Origin: an uncultured Christensenellaceae bacterium
GTDB taxonomy: Bacteria; Bacillota; Clostridia; Christensenellales; MGBC116941
Reading direction: 5' to 3'
DNA: 15,329 nucleotides
Assembly (NCBI GenBank): GCA_910585035.1
Contig: CAJUEF010000008.1
Coordinates: 1-15,329, forward strand
Both the position numbers and the translations under genes were made by a program. This document shows, piece after piece, positions 6,138-14,150 of this stretch. Numbering within the stretch: the first letter of the stretch is position 1; every line of letters begins with the position of its first letter. The notes under the pieces are model-generated. The model was not told the DNA's origin. It ran no database searches and was given only the letters and a program-made list of their open reading frames with translations.

Positions 6138-7454
6138 TTATTCATTCTTAAAACAAACACTTGAAACATCTACAATCCCGCTCACAACGGAATTATTTCC
6201 TGTATTTTCCATGTTTTCCACAGTATTAATAAAGGCGCTTACGCCGTCATTCATGCTAATATAAGGATGTATTCCAATACGTAAGCATAATTGTACCATT
6301 AAAAGAAGCATACGGCAACTGTTATTTTCAACATCTTTTCCCTGTTTTATATCTTCAATTATCTTAACAATGTCACCACTTAGCTCTATTCCCTGTTTTT
6401 CCGCCTTTTTCACAACTTTATATGCCCTCATAAGCGCCGGAAGATACATTGATATATGCTTTAGTTCGTCACTTTTGCTTTTTAAGCTGTATTCCTGCCT
6501 TTTTATTTCATCCCATCCGGCTTTAACCTCGCCTTTTGTATTTGCCACTGCTTGTCCATATACATGAGGATGCCTTCTTATAAGCTTTTGGCTGATTATA
6601 GTCGTAACATCATCCTCATACACATCTCCGTGCTCACATTCAAAGACATTATGCAGGCATATTTGAAGCAGAACATCTCCCATTTCCTCCAGCATCATAT
6701 TGCTGTCCCCTTCATCAATAGCTTCGTAAAGCTCGTAACATTCCTCAATTAAATTTGTGCGGATACTTTCATGGGTCTGCTCCTTGTCCCATGGACATTT
6801 TTTTCTAAGCTCCCTAACAATGAACATTAAATCTCTGTAAGAATACCGCTTCTTTTCCAGTATATCCAGTTTTGGCAAAAATATATCACATGACGAAATG
6901 TAATTTGCATCTTTAAGAAGAACAGCTGTTTTATCAATAAAAATTCTTGTATTCTCCGGATAATAGTCTAACAATTTGGACTTTATATCCCAAAACAACA
7001 ATTTATCATCTATCTGATATATTACTGTCTCTTTATCCGTTTCCGGCTGTATCTTCATATAATCATATCCGTTTATATAACATAAAGAATCAAAGGAACG
7101 ACCCAAAACCCTTGCAGCCGCAGAAACACAACCGCTTATGTGCCCTTCAATTATCTCTACATTATCATGCTCCCTGCACAGCTCCATTGAAACATTGTTA
7201 TTAACGCCGTCTCCAATAGCAACAAACACCGTTCCTTCGCCCTTGCTGACAATAAAATTAACAGCAGTCTTTACAAAATTATCAAAATCCTCGGCTGCTT
7301 CAAATATTTTATCAAGGCTTAACGCCCCTTGTTTATAGCATCCTTGTCTGGTGCTCTGGTAAATAACAGTTTTAGCATTTTCAATTATTTTTTCTCCGCG
7401 AACAGTCATGCCATCTTTTTCATCTATACTGCCGCCGCCTATTACAGTTATCAT
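6138..7454 (-). CDS. mazG: MazG-family nucleoside triphosphate pyrophosphohydrolase with degenerate N-terminal methylase-like domain (YabN type)
   Basis: MazG hydrolyses NTPs to NMP and pyrophosphate, clearing aberrant nucleotides. The 438-residue product has the YabN layout. Residues 1-200 resemble a tetrapyrrole methylase fold, but the usual glycine-rich GxGPGDP loop is replaced by VIGGGSIDEKDG. The MazG domain starts about 205: LRKKCPWDKEQTHESI (216-231), the metal-binding EECYELYEAIDEGD (237-250) and EEMGDVLLQICLHNV (256-270), and RRHPHVYG. A second MazG-like lobe (about 330-438) keeps PALMRAYKVVKKAEKQGI. It lacks the EExxE and EE.GD acidic residues seen in two-lobed enzymes such as E. 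coli MazG. The ATG directly abuts the flippase stop (TAAATG), which implies coupling. Confidence 0.9.
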   Translation of the reverse strand: MITVIGGGSIDEKDGMTVRGEKIIENAKTVIYQSTRQGCYKQGALSLDKIFEAAEDFDNFVKTAVNFIVSKGEGTVFVAIGDGVNNNVSMELCREHDNVEIIEGHISGCVSAAARVLGRSFDSLCYINGYDYMKIQPETDKETVIYQIDDKLLFWDIKSKLLDYYPENTRIFIDKTAVLLKDANYISSCDIFLPKLDILEKKRYSYRDLMFIVRELRKKCPWDKEQTHESIRTNLIEECYELYEAIDEGDSNMMLEEMGDVLLQICLHNVFECEHGDVYEDDVTTIISQKLIRRHPHVYGQAVANTKGEVKAGWDEIKRQEYSLKSKSDELKHISMYLPALMRAYKVVKKAEKQGIELSGDIVKIIEDIKQGKDVENNSCRMLLLMVQLCLRIGIHPYISMNDGVSAFINTVENMENTGNNSVVSGIVDVSSVCFKNE

Positions 7455-9074
7455 TTATTGTTTCCACACTCCCATTTTATACATTAAATTACGTAAACGT
7501 CCTCCGCCCGGCATGTAATCCATATCTTCAGCATCCACTGCCCTTATACCTATAACGAGAATTAAATACACAAATACTGCAATTAATATAGTTGCCATTA
7601 AAGCCACGTTGGACCCAAGAATTTTCATCAAAGGCGTAAAAACAAAATATACAACTGTACCCATAATCAGATTTGCAATAAGTGGTCTTATAAGATAATC
7701 TACTATTTTAAACTTCATACCTGATATTATAAATACATATATGGTATTGCAAATAGCTGCAAAAGCATAACAGCAGGCTGTTCCTATTGCAACGCCGGCA
7801 ATATTAAAATCAGGTCTTATAACAAGCAGAGCGCTTATAGCAATGTTAACAACCGAACCTATAAACAACGTTATAACAGGTATTTTGTATTTCCCATAGC
7901 CCTGAATAATGCTGGTCATAACCTGCACAATGGTAAGGAAAAGCACTGCAAAGGCCATTATTTTAAGAAGCTTTACAGCAATGGGCAGTTCATAAGGAGT
8001 GAGGGTTTTATAAAGCAAATTTAAAACCGGTTCAGCCACAAGAAACATTCCAACTGCGCATGGCAAGCCAAAAAGTATAGCCAGCTTAAAGCCTATACAA
8101 GCAGTGTGCTTTGCCCTTCCATAGCTCCTTCCCGCCAGTGCAGAGGATATGGCAGGCACAAGGCTTACGCCTATAGAAAGGGATACCGCCGCCGGCATAT
8201 TAATTATTGAAGTAATACTTCCTGAATACACTCCGTAAAGCTGCTGGGATTCAGCGGCAGAAAACCCTGCTTTGGATAATAGGTTCATGGCAATAAAACC
8301 ATCCACCATTCCTGCAAGGGGCATAATGCTGGCGCCTATTGTTACAGGAAATGCAACCATAAGGATTTTGCGTATAATTTCTTTCTTGGTTTCCCTTCGT
8401 GTATAATTATACTTACGCATATTCTGCTTAATATCGCCTTTGTGCACATTATACATAATTATCAGCAGCAGCATTGCAAGAAATTCACTGATAGAAACGC
8501 CCAGAAGAGCACCCATAGCGCCATACTCAGCGCCGTATTTAAAGAAATAAGAAGCAAAACCAAAGCCAACAACAAGCTTTCCTACTTGTTCCATTAACTG
8601 AGACAGGGCTGTAGGCGTCATAATTTGCAGCCCCTGAAAATATCCCCTGTAAGCGGATACCACGCTTACAAAAAGCAAGGCGGGAGCAATCGCCCTAAGG
8701 GAATGCACACCTTCCTTAAGATTATACATATTAGCATATATAGGCGCACCAATAAGCATAAGAGACATGGTTATAACGCCTATATAAAATAAAGTCTTAT
8801 AAGCCGTTTGAAATGTCCTGTGGGCAGCCCTGTAATCGTCTATAGCCGCCTTTTCGCTTACAAGCTTTGATATTGCAGTCGGCAGTCCTGCCGTAGAAAG
8901 CACAAGCAGAAACGAATATATAGGATAAGCCATCTCATAATATGCCATACCTGAAGCAGAAAGTATATTAAAAAGTGCAACCCTGTAAAATGCACCGATT
9001 ATTTTACATATCAGTCCTGCAATTCCCAGAACAACTGCACCTTTCACAAAGGTGTCCTTAGACTTTACCGCCAT
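7455..9074 (-). CDS. spoVB: SpoVB/YabM-like lipid-linked oligosaccharide flippase (MOP superfamily)
   Basis: A polytopic membrane protein of the polysaccharide-transporter branch of the MOP superfamily, the group holding SpoVB, YabM and MurJ. Members flip undecaprenyl-linked cell wall or spore cortex precursors. The 539-residue product is the usual length, with about 14 hydrophobic segments. It begins with the family signature FVKGAVVLGIAGLICKIIGA and ends with AEDMDYMPGGGRLRNLMYKM. GGAGGA (9079-9084) lies 4 bases before the ATG. It precedes mazG with no gap, the same order as Bacillus yabM-yabN, so yabM is as good a label as spoVB. Which lipid-linked substrate it moves cannot be told from sequence. 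Its promoter must lie in the A/T-rich 9085-9298 interval, but no clear boxes were found. Confidence 0.85.
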   Translation of the reverse strand: MAVKSKDTFVKGAVVLGIAGLICKIIGAFYRVALFNILSASGMAYYEMAYPIYSFLLVLSTAGLPTAISKLVSEKAAIDDYRAAHRTFQTAYKTLFYIGVITMSLMLIGAPIYANMYNLKEGVHSLRAIAPALLFVSVVSAYRGYFQGLQIMTPTALSQLMEQVGKLVVGFGFASYFFKYGAEYGAMGALLGVSISEFLAMLLLIIMYNVHKGDIKQNMRKYNYTRRETKKEIIRKILMVAFPVTIGASIMPLAGMVDGFIAMNLLSKAGFSAAESQQLYGVYSGSITSIINMPAAVSLSIGVSLVPAISSALAGRSYGRAKHTACIGFKLAILFGLPCAVGMFLVAEPVLNLLYKTLTPYELPIAVKLLKIMAFAVLFLTIVQVMTSIIQGYGKYKIPVITLFIGSVVNIAISALLVIRPDFNIAGVAIGTACCYAFAAICNTIYVFIISGMKFKIVDYLIRPLIANLIMGTVVYFVFTPLMKILGSNVALMATILIAVFVYLILVIGIRAVDAEDMDYMPGGGRLRNLMYKMGVWKQ

Positions 9075-9298
9075 TTAATCCTCCATAAAAAACAACTTAT
9101 AATAAGTATGCGGTCCGCGCACCAAATAAATTACCTTAATTTAAAATTAAACAGTTATTTTTACATAATAACATAATATCATAAAATATTACAAAAAAAC
9201 TAATGTTTTCAAAATATTTTATTTAACTTTTTAACCGAGCCATAAAAGATAATTATATATAGATTATATTACCAAAAATAAAAATATATAATCCCATA
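9075..9298. other. A/T-rich intergenic leader upstream of the flippase gene
   Basis: No gene or repeat is visible. The stretch is extremely A/T rich apart from a short GC island, GCGGTCCGC (9110-9118), an odd-length palindrome about 36 bases before the flippase ATG that might be an operator. Several TATAAT-like strings occur, but none pairs with a good -35. Confidence 0.4.
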
Positions 9299-9324
9299 AT
9301 AAAAAAGCCGAACAAGCGTCCGGC
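9299..9324 (-). terminator. Rho-independent terminator of bofA
   Basis: The minus strand reads GCCGGAC-GCTT-GTTCGGC (9307-9324), a 7-bp stem with one G-U pair, followed by six T (9301-9306). It lies 48 bases after the bofA stop and separates bofA from the flippase gene. Confidence 0.85.
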
Positions 9325-9371
9325 ACATTAATCTGTTATAGGCTGTAAACCACTGCATATATTCCTTTAAA

Positions 9372-9650
9372 CTACACTCCCAAGATAACTTTTAAAATAA
9401 TAAGAAGTATCACTCCCGGCAATCCAAAAAAACCTACCACAAATGCCGTCACAACATTTATTGCTATGGTAAAGCCAAAAAATTCTCCTATAAAGTTAAA
9501 TATAAGTAAACAAACCGTGCCTATTATAACATTTAGTACCAGCTTAAAAATTATTTTTAAAGGCGCGCTCAGCACATTGAGCAGCAAAAACAAAACAAGC
9601 AGTCCTGCTGCAAATGAAATTATTACATTCCAGTCTAAAACCAGACCCAA
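9372..9650 (-). CDS. bofA: BofA family pro-sigma-K processing inhibitor-like protein
   Basis: A small integral membrane protein. In Bacillus, BofA with SpoIVFA holds back the SpoIVFB protease that activates sigma-K in the mother cell. The sequence has three hydrophobic stretches and the diagnostic C-terminal signature GFFGLPGVILLIILKVIL. The TTG at 9648-9650 is chosen (92 residues), since GGAG (9659-9662) lies 8 bases upstream. A GTG three codons earlier overlaps that site and is unlikely. BofA-like genes next to recR are common in Clostridia, including some without a classic SpoIVFB system, so a role in sigma-K control is inference. Here a repeat array and a terminator separate it from recR. 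Confidence 0.85.
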   Translation of the reverse strand: MGLVLDWNVIISFAAGLLVLFLLLNVLSAPLKIIFKLVLNVIIGTVCLLIFNFIGEFFGFTIAINVVTAFVVGFFGLPGVILLIILKVILGV

Positions 9651-9719
9651 ATTCAACACTCCTATATTATATGCTTGTATATCTATATGTAAAAAAAAGT
9701 ATTCATATAACCCACGTCG

Positions 9720-10028
9720 CAGTTGATTTCGCTTTACTCCTTTTTCGACTTCCGTCGAAAATATCCGTCCGCTCCTTCACTGCTCCTTTTACCCATAAAA
9801 CCTTTCGGTTTTTTGGGGACCCGTCTTTTTCCAGTTGATTTCGCTTTACTCCTTTTTCGACTTCCCTCGAAAATATCCGTCCGCTCCTTCACTGCTCCTT
9901 TTACCCATAAAACCTTTCGGTTTTTTGGGGGCCCGCCTTTTTCCAGTTGATTTCGCTTTACTCCTTTTTTGACTTCCCTCGAAAATATCCGTCCGCTCCT
10001 TCACTGCTCCTTTTGCCCATAAAACCTT
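9720..10028 (-). repeat. 112-bp tandem repeat, 2.75 copies, each with a 20-codon micro-ORF
   Basis: Units start at 9721, 9833 and 9945 (AGTTGATTTCGCTTTACTCC), a period of exactly 112 bases; the third breaks off at 10028. Each has two hairpins. One is TTTTCGAC-TTCC-GTCGAAAA, perfect in unit 1 and with one or more mismatches in units 2 and 3. The other is CCCATAAAACC-TTTC-GGTTTTTTGGG, which unit 3 lacks on one side. On the minus strand each unit has an ATG..TAA frame of 20 codons (9734-9796, 9846-9908, 9958-10020), product starting MGKRSSEGADGYFR, with AAAGG 4 bases before the ATG. Differences are few: GGT/GGC and TCG/TCA are silent, CGG/GGG changes R to G. Since 112 is not a multiple of 3, plus-strand frames reading through the array are artefacts. 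The array fills most of the bofA-recR gap. Confidence 0.9.
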
Positions 10029-10046
10029 TATAAAAAGAAATATAAT

Positions 10047-10079
10047 ACAAAAAAGAGGAAAAATCTTTCCCCCTTTTCA
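10047..10079 (-). terminator. Probable terminator of the dnaX-ybaB-recR operon
   Basis: On the minus strand AAAAGGGGGAAA-GAT-TTTTTCCTCTTTT forms an imperfect hairpin that runs into a T tract, beginning 13 bases past the recR stop. The stem is A/T rich with a G-T pair, so strength is uncertain. Confidence 0.55.
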
Positions 10080-10091
10080 CAATCGTTATAT

Positions 10092-10685
10092 CTAAAGGCT
10101 GGTTCTGTTTTCCAAAGCCTTTATAATAGTTACCTCGTCAGTATATTCCAAGTTCCCACCAACGGGAACGCCATGAGCAATACGAGTAACTGTTTTCACC
10201 TTTTTATTAATCAGCCGAAATATATAAGAAGCGGTTGCCTCTCCCTCCACATCTGTATTTGTAGCGAGAATAACTTCATCAACACCGTCAAGCCGCTTAA
10301 GCAAACCCTTAATATCAATGTCGTCGGGACCAATTCCCATAACCGGAGAAATAGACCCACCAAGCACATGGTAAACGCCGTTATATTCATGAGTCTTTTC
10401 AATGGCAACAATATCCTTAGGCTTGCTGACAACACATATAACCGACCTGTCTCTTCTGTCATCCCTGCAAACAAAGCATTTTTCATCATCCGCCATGTTG
10501 CCGCACACGCTGCACTTTCTTATTTTCATATTAGCATTATAAATCGCTTCTGATAGTGTTTTTGCCGCTTCCTTATCCATAACGGCAATATAATATGCCA
10601 GCCTCATTGCAGATTTGGGACCGATAGAAGGCAGCCTTCCCAGCTCAAGAGCAAGAGCCTCAATAGGCTTTGGAATGTATTCCAA
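10092..10685 (-). CDS. recR: Recombination mediator protein RecR
   Basis: RecR acts with RecO (and RecF) to load RecA on SSB-coated DNA at gaps. The 197-residue product has the standard order. A helix-hairpin-helix LGRLPSIGPKSAMRLA (15-30) comes first, then a C4 zinc finger (C58, C61, C70, C73). The Toprim domain (about 81-175) carries VAIEKT with E96 and ATNTDVEGEATA, and the Walker-like tail HGVPVGGNLEYTDEVT follows. It starts at TTG (10683-10685) directly after the ybaB stop, with GGAGG 10 bases upstream inside the end of ybaB, so translation is coupled. The dnaX-ybaB-recR order is conserved across bacteria. Confidence 0.97.
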   Translation of the reverse strand: MEYIPKPIEALALELGRLPSIGPKSAMRLAYYIAVMDKEAAKTLSEAIYNANMKIRKCSVCGNMADDEKCFVCRDDRRDRSVICVVSKPKDIVAIEKTHEYNGVYHVLGGSISPVMGIGPDDIDIKGLLKRLDGVDEVILATNTDVEGEATASYIFRLINKKVKTVTRIAHGVPVGGNLEYTDEVTIIKALENRTSL

Positions 10686-11033
10686 TTACATCAGACCTCC
10701 AAGATTAAGTCCACCGGTAACCTTGCTCATCTCCGTTTTCATTAGTTCATCTGCATTTCCAATAGCTTCGTTAACCGCTGCAATAATTAAATCCTGAAGC
10801 ATCTCAACATCATCAGGGTCAACAGCTTCCGGTTTAATAATCAAATCCAAAAGCTCTTTTTTGCCGTTTACCTTTGCAGTAACAACACCGCCCCCTGCAC
10901 TTGCTTCAATTTCTCTTTCCTCTATTTCCTGTTGTACCTTAACCATATTTTCCTGCATCTTCTGGGCCTGCTTCATCATCTGCTGCATATTTCCTCCGCC
11001 CATTGGCATTCCGCCAAATCTGCCTTTTCCCAT
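10686..11033 (-). CDS. ybaB: YbaB/EbfC family nucleoid-associated protein
   Basis: A small dimeric DNA-binding protein found between dnaX and recR in most bacteria. Its exact role is still uncertain (nucleoid association, possible link to repair). The 115-residue product has a Gly/Met-rich flexible N-terminus (MGKGRFGGMPMGGGN), a long amphipathic helix with MMKQAQKMQENMVKVQQEIE (about 19-38), the conserved ASAGGGVVTAKVNGK (45-59), and a C-terminal helix. AGGAGG (11041-11046) overlaps the dnaX stop codon and precedes the ATG by 7 bases, so the gene is coupled to dnaX. Confidence 0.95.
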   Translation of the reverse strand: MGKGRFGGMPMGGGNMQQMMKQAQKMQENMVKVQQEIEEREIEASAGGGVVTAKVNGKKELLDLIIKPEAVDPDDVEMLQDLIIAAVNEAIGNADELMKTEMSKVTGGLNLGGLM

Positions 11034-11044
11034 TGTAATTCCTC

Positions 11045-12739
11045 CTAGTCAATAAATTTAATATCATCACCAAACATCTCTTTTAAAGCGTCGGTCTTAT
11101 CCTGTTTTAATATTTTAACACAAACCTTGCAATCCTTAAAGCCTAAATCTTCCAAAGTATTTATTATTTCACTTTTCTTTGCCTGGACGGCCTTCATAAA
11201 CACGCCGCAGCTTTCATCGGGATAACCGATAATGAGTTCGCCGTTTTCAAATCCTCCGAAAAAGCTGTCCTTTAAACTTATATAAACACCTTTATTGACC
11301 TTGTTCATTTTCTTTAAAAACGCTTCATAGTCCTTATTGGTAAATTCATTATTCACTACAGGCTGTAAACTGTTAATTTCACCGGTTTCTTCTTTTTTCT
11401 CTAAAACTGGTTCCTGTACATCATTTTCATAAACAGGCTCATCCATAATAAATGCACCTTCATCCTCTAAAGGCGCATCGGGGATGCTGTCATATGCCTC
11501 TGTATCCCAAGGTACAGCTTCTTCATCAGTTACAGCAAAAATTTCTGTTTTCTCACATTCTTTATTTTCAGCTTTCCCGGAAACAGCCCTTACGCCCTCT
11601 CCAACAGCCTTTTCCAGTTCAGACAATCTTTGCAAAACCGCTAAATTATCATCGCTTGCCGAAGGTGTGCAAATATCCATAAGCGCCACCTCAAGAATTA
11701 CTATGGGAGAAAAGGCATACCTCATCTCCGCCATAGATGCAGACAAAACCTTAATGCCACGTAAAAGCATGTTTATATCCGCATCTTTACACTGTTTTTC
11801 GTAATCAGATTTATAAGCGGAATCCACAATATCCAGTGGGTCTTTTGCGGTTTTAAATATCATAAGCTTGCGTAGATGGTCAATAATATCTCCCGCAAGT
11901 ACCGATGGATTTTTACCTTTTCTGATTATGGAATTTATATATATGACAGCTCCGCTTCCGTCTTTTTTAATAAGCATATCCGCTATTTTAAAAAGTTCGC
12001 TGCTTTCACTTTTGCCAAGAAGCTCTAGTACGGCACTTTCATTTACTTTGCCATCCCCAAACACAATACACTGGTCTAAAAGGCTTATGGCATCCCTAAG
12101 TCCACCCTTTGCAAAATCAGCTATAGCAAAAAGAGCGTCTTTTTCCGCCTCAGCCCCAACTTTAGCGCATATGTAATCCAGCCTTTTAGCAATATCCTCT
12201 TTGCCAATACGCTCAAAATCATATCTTTGGCATCTGGAAATAATTGTTTCCGGCAGCTTTTGCGGCTCAGTGGTAGCAAGGATAAACACCGCATGCTCAG
12301 GGGGTTCCTCAAGGGTTTTTAACAGGGCATTAAAAGCGCCTCCTGAAAGCATATGCACCTCGTCTATTATGTATACCTTATACCTGCCTGTCACAGGAGC
12401 ATATTTAACGTTTTCCCTAAGTTCCCGAATTTCATCCACACCGTTATTGCTTGCTGCGTCTATTTCCACAATATCCATACTTGTGTCGTTAAAGGCATCC
12501 TGACACAGCTGACACTTTAAGCAAGCCTCTCCTTCGCTGCTATTGGGACAGCTTATCGCCCTTGCAAAAATTTTTGCAATACTTGTCTTTCCTGTGCCTC
12601 TGCTACCTGTAAAAAGGTAGGCATGGGATATCTGCATAGACATAACCTGGCTTTTCAGCACAGAAACTATATGCTTTTGCCCTACCACCTCATCAAATGT
12701 CCTTGGGCGGAAAACACGGTATAACGCTTTGTAACTCAT
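11045..12739 (-). CDS. dnaX: DNA polymerase III subunit gamma/tau
   Basis: The ATPase motor of the clamp loader, which opens and loads the beta sliding clamp. The 564-residue product has Walker A GSRGTGKTS (45-53), a zinc module (C64, C73, C76, C79), Walker B IIDEVHML (124-131) and sensor motifs ATTEPQKLPETIISRCQRYDF (about 155-175, SRC 168-170). Collar domain III runs to about 365. A linker rich in Glu and Asp (about 385-465) precedes a C-terminal tau-like domain (about 470-564). The ATG has GGAG 7 bases upstream and a good promoter behind it. AAAAAAG strings occur, but not in the X-XXY-YYZ phase needed for -1 frameshifting, so a separate gamma product is not evident. Confidence 0.97.
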   Translation of the reverse strand: MSYKALYRVFRPRTFDEVVGQKHIVSVLKSQVMSMQISHAYLFTGSRGTGKTSIAKIFARAISCPNSSEGEACLKCQLCQDAFNDTSMDIVEIDAASNNGVDEIRELRENVKYAPVTGRYKVYIIDEVHMLSGGAFNALLKTLEEPPEHAVFILATTEPQKLPETIISRCQRYDFERIGKEDIAKRLDYICAKVGAEAEKDALFAIADFAKGGLRDAISLLDQCIVFGDGKVNESAVLELLGKSESSELFKIADMLIKKDGSGAVIYINSIIRKGKNPSVLAGDIIDHLRKLMIFKTAKDPLDIVDSAYKSDYEKQCKDADINMLLRGIKVLSASMAEMRYAFSPIVILEVALMDICTPSASDDNLAVLQRLSELEKAVGEGVRAVSGKAENKECEKTEIFAVTDEEAVPWDTEAYDSIPDAPLEDEGAFIMDEPVYENDVQEPVLEKKEETGEINSLQPVVNNEFTNKDYEAFLKKMNKVNKGVYISLKDSFFGGFENGELIIGYPDESCGVFMKAVQAKKSEIINTLEDLGFKDCKVCVKILKQDKTDALKEMFGDDIKFID

Positions 12740-12772
12740 AGCTTTACTCCAAAATATTTATTGATAGAGTAT

Positions 12773-12801
12773 ATAATACACTTTTTAAAGACCATATTCA
12801 A
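12773..12801 (-). promoter_or_regulatory. Promoter of the dnaX-ybaB-recR operon
   Basis: On the minus strand TTGAAT (12796-12801) and TATTAT (12773-12778) are separated by 17 bases, and transcription would start near 12766. This gives a short leader with GGAG (12747-12750) before the dnaX ATG. It lies after the transporter terminator, consistent with an independent operon. Confidence 0.6.
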
Positions 12802-12851
12802 ATTTTTTTCTTTTCTTTTTATTAATTCTTTTCTCCTTTAAAAATGATAAT

Positions 12852-12878
12852 AAAAAAAGACGCCTAAACAGCGTCTTT
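12852..12878 (-). terminator. Terminator of the MFS gene, with the stop codon inside the hairpin loop
   Basis: The minus strand reads AAAGACGC-TGTTTAG-GCGTCTTT followed by seven T (12852-12858). The 8-bp stem is perfect. Its 5' arm encodes the last codons of the transporter, and the TAG stop (12864-12866) lies in the loop. Confidence 0.88.
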
Positions 12879-14048
12879 CCCCAAATAATTTTCTCCTATA
12901 AAACGGCTGATTATCACAGCGGCAATTGATATTACAGCTACAGTAATAAAAGGCGCGTACCTTCCTAAAGGAACAGTTATTCCGTATATTCCCGGAGCAA
13001 ATATAGCTGATATACCATAACCAATAAGCACAAAACCATAGTTAGACGCTGCGTTTTTCATTCCAAAAAGTTTGGAAGTCATACTTGGAAAAACCCCAAA
13101 CACTCCTCCAAAGCAAACAGCAATAAGACACATAAATAAAATACAAAGCCAGCCGTATGAAAATGCCATACCAATACTGGAAGCAGCAGTTACAATATTT
13201 AACAGTACCAATGTATTTTTATCTCCTATTCTTTTGGAAATAACCGGCGAAACAAACCTTCCCACGCAGTTTAACAGAGCAACGCTCATTACAGCATACG
13301 CTCTGACTTTTTCACTAACTCCCCTTTCCAGACAGAGAACCTTTAAAATAGGGGCCATCATGAAAAATGCAGGAAGGGAAAACATCATTGCCACAGTTAA
13401 AATGTAATACATTGGCTGCCCAAGCATTTCTTTATTACTCATACCTTTTAAAAATGCCGATTTTTCCCCTTTATTTATTTCCTCATAGGCTGCAGGATTG
13501 ACAATAAAAACACCTCCGCCAATACATATTATAAAATATATTAGGCTTAGCGCCCTAAAGGTACCCGGCACACCATAATGACTAAGTAAAAACTGGGCAA
13601 CCGGTGTAAAAACCACTCCGCCAAATCCAAGAGCCCCAAGAATAATGCCTGTTGCTAAAGGGCTTTTCTCTTTAAACCATTTTTGTGCCGCAGCAATTGT
13701 TGTGGTATATATTGCGCCTATGCCAATACCTGATAATCCTCCATAAGAAAAATACATCCAAATAGGGCTCGACTTCGTAAAAGATGCTAAAAAGGCGCCA
13801 ATACTTACAAACACGCCTGAAATAAGTATAACGGGTCTTGGGCTGTAAATATCCTGTAACTTTCCACCTAATATGCTTCCTGTAATAATAAAAACAATCA
13901 TAACGGAAAAAACCGCCGCACTTACCGGCGTGCTCCAGCCGTAATGTAGGGCAACTTCAGGCTGAAACACTCCCCAAATATATATTATCCCAAGTACCAT
14001 CTGCATAAAAACAGAGCTGATGAGTACAGTCCATTTACTGTGTTTCAT
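12864..14048 (-). CDS. OFA-family MFS transporter (oxalate/formate antiporter-like)
   Basis: A 12-helix major facilitator resembling the oxalate:formate antiporter family. Family members exchange or take up small monocarboxylates, and the substrate here cannot be told. Signs of the family are the first helix VFMQMVLGIIYIWGVFQPEV, the loop between helices 2 and 3 (GSILGGKLQDIYSPRPVI) and GGLSGIGIGAIYTTTIAAAQKWF. A later FGGVFGVFPSMTSKLFGMKNAASNYGF fits the helix 10-11 region. The ATG at 14046-14048 is chosen (394 residues). A GTG four codons upstream has no ribosome binding site, and GTGAGAG before the ATG gives weak support. The gene is a single transcription unit with terminators on both sides. 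It is unrelated in function to the housekeeping genes beside it and may be a lineage-specific insertion. No convincing promoter was found. Confidence 0.8.
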   Translation of the reverse strand: MKHSKWTVLISSVFMQMVLGIIYIWGVFQPEVALHYGWSTPVSAAVFSVMIVFIITGSILGGKLQDIYSPRPVILISGVFVSIGAFLASFTKSSPIWMYFSYGGLSGIGIGAIYTTTIAAAQKWFKEKSPLATGIILGALGFGGVVFTPVAQFLLSHYGVPGTFRALSLIYFIICIGGGVFIVNPAAYEEINKGEKSAFLKGMSNKEMLGQPMYYILTVAMMFSLPAFFMMAPILKVLCLERGVSEKVRAYAVMSVALLNCVGRFVSPVISKRIGDKNTLVLLNIVTAASSIGMAFSYGWLCILFMCLIAVCFGGVFGVFPSMTSKLFGMKNAASNYGFVLIGYGISAIFAPGIYGITVPLGRYAPFITVAVISIAAVIISRFIGENYLGKDAV

Positions 14049-14150
14049 ATAATCTCTCACTTTTTTATTTATTATGTTACTTAGGATAACCTTTCTTTGT
14101 AATTACCATTCACAGTAAAAACATTGATCTGAATTTTATTATCTTAAAAT

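Noticed and set aside
9660..9695. CATATAAT as a sigma-E or sigma-A -10 box for bofA
   Set aside because: It lies so close to the GGAG ribosome binding site that transcription would begin inside or after it.
9614..9950. Two plus-strand frames of 74-75 codons with a repeated peptide over the 112-bp array
   Set aside because: They share the same translated segment only because the DNA repeats. The 112-base period shifts frame between units, and no ribosome binding site precedes them.
9720..10028. CRISPR array
   Set aside because: The 112-base units are contiguous with no unique spacers, and no cas genes are present.
11390..11402. AAAAAAG string in dnaX as a programmed frameshift site
   Set aside because: In frame it reads AAA-AAA-G, not the X-XXY-YYZ phase needed for -1 slippage, and the A run is too short for strong transcriptional slippage.
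12740..12850. SRP RNA (scRNA/ffs) gene next to dnaX, as in Bacillus
   Set aside because: The gap is short and A/T rich and lacks the GC-rich SRP hairpin and GGAA/GNAR features.
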